NCBI RefSeq assembly: GCF_018320785.1
Contig: NC_054873.1
Span: forward strand, 20,488,196 to 20,552,195
DNA length: 64,000 bases
Source: Cheilinus undulatus
Lineage: Eukaryota; Chordata; Actinopteri; Labriformes; Labridae
Reading direction: 5' to 3'
Part shown: piece by piece, positions 57,501 through 64,000 of the stretch
Layout: each line of letters opens with the position of its first letter
How positions within the stretch are numbered: the first letter of the stretch is position 1
Notes under the pieces: generated by a model
What the model saw: the letters and a program-made list of their open reading frames with translations, nothing else
What the model was told of the DNA's origin: nothing
The model's database searches: none
Position numbers and translations under genes: made by a program

Positions 57501-60500
57501 AGTTTTGTCAAAACTGGACAATGTGTTTTTGCTATTCTCCCAGTCTGCATTGGCACAGGTTTGCAACTGTTATGAGTGGGATTTGCCAGTGTATAACATG
57601 GCTGCTGCCGCAGTTGCTGTTAGCTTGGTTGTAGGAAAGAGGCAGTTTAATTTGAACTGGACCACATTTCTTTTTTCAAATAAGAGCAAAGAGCCACCAT
57701 GAAAGCTTGTCTTGGCAAAGAAGATGCCTTTGCACATCTTCTGAGCGGCCTGGGCATCAACTTTATACACCAAGAAGCTCTGCCATTAACCGCGGCAGCA
57801 GTAGCCTGTCAAGAGTAGCACAAACACAGAACGTCATTTGTCTTGTCACTCTGATAGGACCCTCATGAATGTGACAGACAGAAAGTTCCTCCAATCAGTT
57901 TCAGAGAATTTCTGGAAAAGTTCTACCATTCTCAAACGCTTTCTGTGGGAGCTTTCCCAAATAAATGTGAAATACTAGTATATTCATGCAATGGATATAT
58001 TAAACAGCCTATCTGATGGGTCAGGTTAATGCTCTGTGTATAGCGCTGTGGATACCTTGTTAGCAAGTAGGCAGAGCTACTCCTCACCCCTGCTCGACAT
58101 TACAACAGGCATCCCAGATACTTGTGGTCAGCCATGTACTAGGTTTTAATCTAGTTTTGTTTAATACGGACCCCAGGAAAACTAGTTGTGCTCCAGTATA
58201 CAGCCAATGGGATTCTTAATTAATGATTATTTTAAAACACTAAACATCCTTTACATTTTACAGCCTTTTTTGTTAAATGCTACATTGTAGTGGAGTTAAG
58301 CTGTTCGAGAATCTTCAAAAATGCCGTCACTATTAATCTGTTTCTTATAATTGTGTTTACACGTCAAGTTAGGACATGACCTCTGTGCACTCACTGCTAC
58401 AAACACTCAGACACACCTCTGTCAGCCTCTACGCAGAAACCAGAAGAATCCCTCACTGGCTTTTCTTCATCTACGTCGTATTTGACCAGAGCGTACTTAA
58501 ACAACCACTGCAAGATAATAAACACAGGTCAAAATCTTCTCATAAACAGCTTTTACTGCTTTAAATCCTTAGAGTACAATCAAACTCACCCGGTGCATGA
58601 AGGTGTCTCGGCCAATAGCTCCGATCTTGCCGCTGTAATTCAGTAGGGAAAAGTTCCCTTCTGTTGCTCCATAAAACTCTCTTATATCTATGTTTCCAAA
58701 CCTGCTGATGAAGTCCCTCCAAACGTCTTCCCTCACCCCGTTCCCTATCGCAAGTCTAACTTTGTGGATTTGATCGTTGGGTCTCTAGTTAGGTAGAAAA
58801 AGTAAAAGAAATAGATCATCTTGCAGTTTTGTCTTTCTATTTATGTTGCTATGACTCATTAGTGATTACATACCTTTGGAGTATTGCAGAGGTAGCGCAT
58901 TATTTCACCAATGTACTGTATGACTGTGACGTTATATTTTCTGCAGTCATCCCAAAACTGTGATGAAGAAAATTTACTCCTCAGAACGACGGTAATACCT
59001 GCACACAGACAGAGGAAAAATAAAAATTAGAAGGGACAAATGTGGAGAATTTCATCCTTTTATTCTTGGAAAATCATCAAACACCAAAACAGACAATGAA
59101 GGGATTTGAGAGATAAATATTGTCCTATGTGGCTTGGTTTTTCAGGACTGTAGAGATTAGTTATTTTCTGAATACATAACACATACTGAAATACTGCAAA
59201 TATTGTTGCTGAAGCCCACCAATAGATATGGCAGTCCATGTGAACAGGCTGTCTCTATATGATTTCATGATATCAACTCATGTAAGCCTATGTTAGATCA
59301 GTAGCATAAGCGGTAGCCTGCAGGCTAACATGGATCTTCTCTGCTTTACTCTGATCACCCGGTGGAACTGAATAATAAATCATTGTCTGCCAAATGGTTT
59401 ATATATATATATTTGGTAACCTCCCTAAAAAGGATCATACCATTTAAAAAAAGGGAAGTTGAATTTCAAAACTAGCTACACCCCAGTGAAGCAACAAAAA
59501 AATTAAAACTTGTCTATTTGCCTCATGCCCTAATAGCAAATAAGTGTGAGACACTGATGTGTCAAAACATCTTAGAAATTATCCAGAAAAAAGGGAGGAA
59601 CCTGGGCTAAAGTTTAAGTGTTTTTGGAAAGAGTGAATACTTATGTCAGTGTGATATTTTTTTTTTTTTTTTTTTTTACATTTCTGTAGTATTTTGTTTT
59701 GTGGAAAAAAATTATGTCAACCATCTGTTTGACATTAGGTCTTAATAAGATTTTGGCTTGTTTTCTAACAAACTTGTCAATTGAAATCTAGGCGAGGCGG
59801 CTTTTTCTAAACAGGCAGCCTTCAGCCGGTAGTTTCTGTTGTTTTGTGAGTGTTTTGTTTATTACTTTGACTATGAATATCCTTATATCAATGCTCAACT
59901 TTCATATTTATTAAAGATACAGCTTTTTGATCAAACCCTGACAACGTGGCAATACACATATTTAGACCATAAGTGTATTGCCACGTTGGAAATACCCTTA
60001 TGGTCTAAATATGTATTAATACACAGTTTAAAATAGTCTCTGACAAGTGCATCACATTTTAATCTTTGTGAAAAATTACATGGCCCAGTTGCTGCCAGAT
60101 TTGAAAAATAAAAGCAAGGATGGTGGAGAGTATGGAGAAATAGTCTTAAAACCTTTAAAAATCCTCCTCTAGACAGTTCATTAAACATAAATAGAAAATA
60201 TAACACAATAAATATACCTCTCTCGACAGCTCCAGAAGCTCCGATGAGTCCAGCGCTGTGATACAGAGGAAGGCTCACATAGATCACATCACTCTGTTTC
60301 ACTCCTCCAAGCTGCTGAAACAAACTGTACATCCACAGTTTGGTCTGAGTGACCACGGCGGCTTTAGGGAGACCTGTGAAAGAGAAGTCAGAGAGTTTCA
60401 CTGTTTCTCGGTTCGTTTCATCTTAAGCACTTCAAGTAGCTCACCAGTTGTTCCTGATGTGTAGATGTAGCCCACAGGACTCCTCATTGTTACATGAGAC

Positions 60501-60654
60501 CTCATATCTTTAGGTATAGGCTCAGAGGAGGCTTTGCTCATTTTGTCTTTGAAGTTCTCTGCATCTTTAATCTTGCATCTGTTGGCCAGGATGAAAACAC
60601 TGACCTGTTGCTCCAGTAGAGAGGGCAGGATCTCTTCCACAGCATCCTGTAACT
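51373..60654 (-). CDS. slc27a2-like copy B, exons 2-10 (5' end outside window)
   Basis: This is a second fatty-acyl-CoA synthetase / transport gene in tandem with copy A and in the same direction. Exons on the - strand are 60654-60445, 60373-60218, 58998-58874, 58784-58590, 58507-58417, 56821-56626, 55944-55847, 51759-51629 and 51549-51373. Phases match copy A at every junction and there are no internal stops. The AMP-binding signature [14 protein letters not shown] is split over exons 2 and 3, and [17 protein letters not shown] is intact. The 1,379 coding nt seen cover roughly residues 160-618. The expected first exon with the N-terminal membrane anchor is not found up to 64,000; since the matching intron in copy A is 5 kb, it probably lies just beyond. 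The C-terminus is KIKI, unlike IKL of copy A. SLC27A2 is the best fit; a fish-specific SLC27A2/A6-like paralogue is the main alternative. Confidence 0.92.
51629..51759 (-). CDS. slc27a2-like copy B exon 9
   Basis: It encodes [20 protein letters not shown] and [14 protein letters not shown]. It is 131 nt; the acceptor is tttccag and the donor gtaaag. Confidence 0.95.
51760..55846 (-). other. copy B intron 8 (about 4 kb)
   Basis: AT-rich non-coding sequence. A dispersed repeat relic lies at 53,492-53,590, followed by an A-run, and a CAGCTG-rich patch at 52,568-52,585. Nothing else is supported. Confidence 0.6.
53492..53590 (-). repeat. dispersed repeat relic, inverted copy
   Basis: On the - strand it reads TATTTAACCAGGAAGTACCT, then ATTAAGAATCTCAGTTTTTA and TTTCCTGGCCAAG, the same order of words as the repeat at 34,583. 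It is flanked by an A-run at 53,579-53,592. Confidence 0.5.
55847..55944 (-). CDS. slc27a2-like copy B exon 8
   Basis: It encodes [20 protein letters not shown] and [12 protein letters not shown]. It is 98 nt; the acceptor is gatgacag and the donor gtattt. Confidence 0.95.
56206..56560 (+). repeat. dispersed repeat, copy 2
   Basis: It starts GGCCTGTCAAGATTAACTGC and contains AATAAGACCACCACTGCTCC and CACAGACAGCTCAATAGACT, aligning with the copy at 41,466. It sits in a different intron of the paralogous gene, so the two are separate insertions. Confidence 0.6.
56626..56821 (-). CDS. slc27a2-like copy B exon 7
   Basis: It encodes [40 protein letters not shown] and [12 protein letters not shown]. 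At 196 nt it is one codon shorter than in copy A. The donor is a normal GT (gtgaaa). Confidence 0.95.
56822..58416 (-). other. copy B intron 6 with a probable dispersed repeat
   Basis: About 57,100-58,140 looks like one old repeat: it has words such as GACAAAACTGCTGCCGTGGC (- strand) and CTTTCTGTGGGAGCTTTCCC that I associate with repeated DNA in fish. It includes a 136-codon open frame (57,292-57,702, + strand) with no family resemblance. I do not call it a gene. Confidence 0.4.
58417..58507 (-). CDS. slc27a2-like copy B exon 6
   Basis: It encodes [20 protein letters not shown] and [11 protein letters not shown]. It is 91 nt, phase 0 to 1; the acceptor is cttgcag and the donor gtgtgt. Confidence 0.93.
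58590..58784 (-). CDS. slc27a2-like copy B exon 5
   Basis: It encodes [40 protein letters not shown] and IGAIGRD. The adenylation motif is YGATEGN where copy A has YAATEGN. It is 195 nt; the acceptor is aactag and the donor gtgagt. Confidence 0.95.
58874..58998 (-). CDS. slc27a2-like copy B exon 4
   Basis: It encodes [20 protein letters not shown] and [20 protein letters not shown]. It is 125 nt, as in copy A; the donor is gtatgt. Confidence 0.95.
58999..60217 (-). other. copy B intron 3
   Basis: Non-coding. It contains a remarkable pair of interlocked inverted repeats (59,942-60,013). A poly-T run (59,659-59,678) is preceded by GAGTGAATACTTATG, which resembles a Tc1 element end. Confidence 0.65.
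59942..60013. repeat. interlocked inverted repeats (A-B-A'-B')
   Basis: A (59,942-59,957, CAACGTGGCAATACAC) pairs perfectly with A' (59,973-59,988). B (59,958-59,973, ATATTTAGACCATAAG) pairs perfectly with B' (59,997-60,012). The order A, B, A', B' is that of an H-type pseudoknot and not of a simple hairpin. Confidence 0.85.
60218..60373 (-). CDS. slc27a2-like copy B exon 3
   Basis: It encodes [20 protein letters not shown] and [20 protein letters not shown]. At 156 nt it is one codon shorter than in copy A. The acceptor is ttcacag and the donor gtatat. Confidence 0.95.
60445..60654 (-). CDS. slc27a2-like copy B exon 2
   Basis: It encodes [20 protein letters not shown], then [20 protein letters not shown] and IYTSGTTG, the first part of the ATP/AMP-binding signature. 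It is 210 nt, phase 1 to 1; the acceptor is ttccag and the donor gtgagc. Confidence 0.95.
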
Positions 60655-62796
60655 CTGGAAATCCGAGCAAATGAGCGTGTTCACTGAAATATCACATTGA
60701 CATAGCTGTTTGGCATAGGCATAGAAGAGTTGACTAATTTTTCAACTCACATTCTCACCTCTGCTGCTCATCCCACAAATGCATGTTCCTTACTAATGTG
60801 GCACCATTTAGAAGGGAAATAAACAGGGTTTCCAACAGAATAAGACTTGTTGCCAAGAAGCATTGTTACAACCGCTTTTAGACTTTAAATCAATTAGATT
60901 GATTCATGAGAGATACTTCTCTTTGAATTTACCTAAACATTCCTTTGTAGTGTATTAAATTTGAATTTACTTATCTAACTTTTGCTGCACCCTTAATCCA
61001 ACAAGATGCTTTTTTAAAATTTCTGATACAGCCCAACGTCGTTTCATTTCTGCATGTTCCTAGATGGTTTATAAATCACTGTTCAGATATTTCACACATT
61101 GCCAAATTTCTTCATGTTATATGCTGAAAGATGTGCTTTTAAGGCTTCAAAAAACAGAATCAATTGACATTTCAAACCTTTAACTACACTAAAAGGGATG
61201 TTAAGGTTTCCTTCATTTCCAATGATCTTGAGATTACAAGAATATTAAAACCAAAACAAAGAAACAAACCCATAGAATCAGTCACAAAAATAATAGAAAT
61301 CAAGTGAAACAGAGCATGAACATACAATGTCTGAATCAAAACCTTAAATCCTGCAAAAGAGGAAAGAACTAATCTTCAGAGTGTGTCACCAGAATGACTA
61401 ACTTTCAGTGGAAACACTTTTAACCCCTACATGGTTTCCTTTGAAACTACAAAATACACTTAAATTTGCACAAAATTTACCAAGAAATACATCGACAGTA
61501 AATGCATTTCTTGGTAAGTAAATTCACCTTTGTCAACCCAGGTCATAAAGTCAGTGAAATAAAGAGTCATATTAAGATCAAAAGAGAGCTAATAAAAACA
61601 TGAAACTTCAAGTGGTAAACATGTCAAGAAGCTAAAAAAAAACTACATTAGTTTGCAACTACACAATTCATTTCAACTTTAAGTTACAGTAAAATTCGTA
61701 ATATTAGTTGCCTGGGTATAAAAACAACAGCCTGTTTGTGAAATCTCCTAAAAGGTTTAAATCGCCCTCCTGCATGATGATATCCATAATGTGAAGTTTC
61801 TTTGCAGCTGTGCCACTGTTAGTACCATCTGTTTTTGCTGTGTGGAGTGTGCACATCTACTAACTATATTACAGTAAATCACACTCCAGTGGTTGTGAGA
61901 CACGCTCAGAGCCCACTTGTCGCTCTGCCTTCCTCCACCTGTCACTCTTGTTGTCCTTATTGAAGAGTGTTCACAGTCCAACCAGCTCTCAGTGGTAACA
62001 CAAATGATAAACTATACGTCCTGTTTTCTTGAAATGCATGACTATGAACTTATAAGAACTAAAAGTGGTTAAAAGGTGGTGACAAAACTTGCCAGTCTGG
62101 AGTATGCTGTTGTTGTTTTGAGCGGTGAAGCAGCTGTTTTTAGTACGCAGTGAACTGGGTGTCATGCAGTGTGTGACAGGAGCAGCTGCACACATTTGAG
62201 GTAATGACGTTGTGTGTCTTAGCGCTTTACATTGGCACAAAACTGGCCCGGTCTAACGCTGAGATGCTTACGAGAGCATGGATGGCAAAAGTCAGCTGCT
62301 GGATTTGTGAACAGCCACTGCACCCGGCAAACCCTCCCGGAATCTGGTGACTCTGTCATCATATTTTCTCAGTCAAACAGGAAGCTGATGGATGTTGTTT
62401 GTTTATTTGCAGATTTAGAACTGATGTCATAATAATTATGATATTTGGCTGCAGGTGTGGAGTCCCCTCCTGTTATAGATTTTCTGCCATTTTAACAAAC
62501 CAGATGAAGGTCTAGTACTGAGACATTGAAAATTTTTTTTTTTTTGCAACATAGTCAGTGTGCAAGTTTGCCTGCAGATTGAGAAAATGTAAACATGGGC
62601 TGTTTCTTTGCATACTGCAAAGTTTTATTTGCCAACTACCCCGTAACGGTTTTGCACCCACTATTAATTATGTGATAAAAACAGTCAATCTGGTTTCCAA
62701 GAGTGTGGTTTGCCTTTTTAAGTTATGACAAAGCATTACAGTTGATTTTAGAATATATCATGACAATGTAAAAACCCTCCAAATGAGCTTTAAATA
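60655..62796. other. non-coding, probable copy B intron 1
   Basis: I see no exon, including no match to the SLC27A2 first exon. The sequence is AT-rich. A GC-richer patch at about 61,900-62,350 has only short open frames without resemblance to known proteins. Confidence 0.6.
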
Positions 62797-63725
62797 CACT
62801 GCCTGGCCAAAGAAAAAGTCGCCACCAAAAAAAGGTCACACACTCTAATATTTCGTTGGACCGCCTTTAGCTTTGATTACAGCATGCATTCGCTGTGGCA
62901 TTGTTTCGATAAGCTTCTGCAATGTCTCAACATTTATTTCCATCCAGTGTGTTGCATTAGTTTTTCACCAAGATCTTGTTTTGACAATGGGAGAGTCTGA
63001 CCACTGCGCAAAGCCTTCTCCAGCACATCCCAAAGATTCTCAATGGGGTTAGGGTCTGGACTCTGTGGTAGCCAATCCATGTGTGAAAATGATGTCTCAT
63101 GCTCCCTGAACCACTCTTTCACAATTTGATCCCAATGAATCCTGGCATTGTCATCTTGGAATATGCCCGTGCCATTAGGGAAGAAAAAATCCATTGATGG
63201 AATAACCTGGTCATTCAGTATATTCAGGTAGTCAGCTGACCTCATTCTTTGGGCACATAATGTTGCTGAACCTAGACCTGACCAACTGCAGCAACCCCAG
63301 ATCATAGCACTGCCCCCACAGGCTTGTACAGTAGGCACTAGGCATGATGGGTGCATCACTTCACCTGCTTCTCTTCTTACCCTGATACGCCCATCACTCT
63401 GGAACAGGGTAAATCTGGACTCATCAGACCACATGACCTTCTTCCATTCCTCCAGAGTCCAATCTTTATGTTCCCTTGCAAACTGAAGCCGTTTTTGCAT
63501 GCCAATGATTTGACCCTTCTTAAACGGACTAACATCTTTTCCACAGGACGTGTCTTTCGACATGGTTGTTTAAGAAATGAGAAGTTACTCATTGCATCAG
63601 CTGGGATTAAATAACTTGTTGACAGCTGAAAGATAATCGCCCATGCAGTAATTATTCAATAGGAGGCTTGAACCTATTTGCTTAGTTAAATCCAGTTGGT
63701 GACTTTTTTTTTTGGCCAGGCAGTG
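62797..63725 (-). mobile_element. Tc1-like element, 929 bp, internally deleted
   Basis: TA at 62,795-62,796 and 63,726-63,727 flank inverted ends beginning CACTGCCTGGCCAAA. The inverted repeats are short (about 30 bp). One transposase gene runs on the - strand. The element is much shorter than a full Tc1 (about 1.6 kb) because part of the transposase gene is gone. Confidence 0.92.
62934..63563 (-). pseudogene. Tc1 transposase lacking its DNA-binding region
   Basis: The open frame of 209 codons starts [20 protein letters not shown] and passes from GM directly to [13 protein letters not shown], so most of the paired-type DNA-binding region is missing without loss of frame. The DDE domain is kept ([25 protein letters not shown]). 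Near the end a doubled AC (CAACACACTGG) shifts the frame, giving QHTGWK and a stop; the usual C-terminus continues in another frame. Confidence 0.88.
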
Positions 63726-63727
63726 TA

Positions 63728-64000
63728 TGAAGCAGAGAATTTAAAGATTTCTTTCATTAGTTTTTGTGGAAAAAAACTGTTTGATAAGGGTCATATTTTA
63801 GGTGGAAAAGGGAGGAGAAAATGACAGCTGAAGATGTGGACTTGTGAATGGTTTCTGTAGGTGTTTTTCTGTAGTGTCTTTTAGGCTGACATAAAAAGTT
63901 CATGTGTTTCAATTGATTTTGTAACATGCATGGTAAATTCTTTGAATTTCAGAGAGCCAGACACTGGTGGAGGATTACCCTGGACTTTAACTTTTGACAA
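63728..64000. other. non-coding right edge
   Basis: No exon or repeat is recognised in the last 270 bases. Confidence 0.6.

Noticed and set aside
57292..57702. 136-codon open frame antisense to copy B intron 6
   Set aside because: No splice, promoter or family evidence. It lies inside sequence that looks like a dispersed fish repeat, and composition alone can give such a frame.
60655..64000. Search for the first exon of slc27a2-like copy B
   Set aside because: No hydrophobic N-terminal segment or match to the exon 1 motifs of copy A was found on the - strand; it probably lies beyond 64,000.
1..64000. CRISPR arrays, operons, phage or retroviral genes
   Set aside because: No regularly spaced direct repeats, bacterial gene layout, long terminal repeats or viral-type reading frames were seen.

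Overview
The window looks like nuclear DNA of a ray-finned (teleost) fish. It holds intron-split vertebrate genes with GT-AG introns, AT-rich introns, several Tc1-like DNA transposons flanked by TA, and tRNA-derived SINE copies of a type common in fish. There are no bacterial-style operons, CRISPR arrays or viral genes.

The left part (about 1 to 29,580, + strand) is one large gene, tjp1, encoding the tight-junction scaffold ZO-1. I followed 27 coding exons from the conserved MEET start (1575) to the stop (27,941-27,943). All exon phases agree, giving a predicted protein of 1,737 residues. The order is PDZ1, PDZ2, PDZ3, SH3, guanylate-kinase-like, acidic region, skippable alpha exon, proline-rich actin-binding region and ZU5. 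Only an upstream exon carrying an earlier start is likely missing. The gene shows three in-frame splicing options: the 231-nt alpha exon, a possible 12-nt microexon, and two donors on the penultimate exon that add or remove 20 ZU5 residues. The last intron is swollen by a repeat present twice, one copy split by a Tc1-like element.

A 4.8-kb intergenic stretch (29,581-34,338) separates tjp1 from two convergent genes on the - strand. Both encode very-long-chain acyl-CoA synthetase / fatty-acid transport proteins like SLC27A2 (FATP2). Copy A (48,719 down to 34,339) has all ten coding exons, but its exon 2 is 67 nt shorter than in copy B. The loss removes the start of the ATP/AMP-binding signature and breaks the frame, so as assembled it is probably a pseudogene, a null allele or an assembly error. 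A perfect 328-bp tandem duplication lies about 100 bp from that exon. Copy B (60,654 down to 51,373) has intact exons 2-10; its first exon is not seen and probably lies beyond the window.

The remaining sequence is introns and dispersed repeats: a 929-bp Tc1 derivative that lost its DNA-binding region, SINEs, MITE-like relics, a degenerate TATCAT array and telomere-like DNA. Small structures worth checking include interlocked inverted repeats in a copy B intron and a near-perfect hairpin carrying AP-1 motifs between the genes. I do not see a new multi-gene system. The main items of interest are the splicing options in tjp1 and the broken tandem slc27a2 paralogue.
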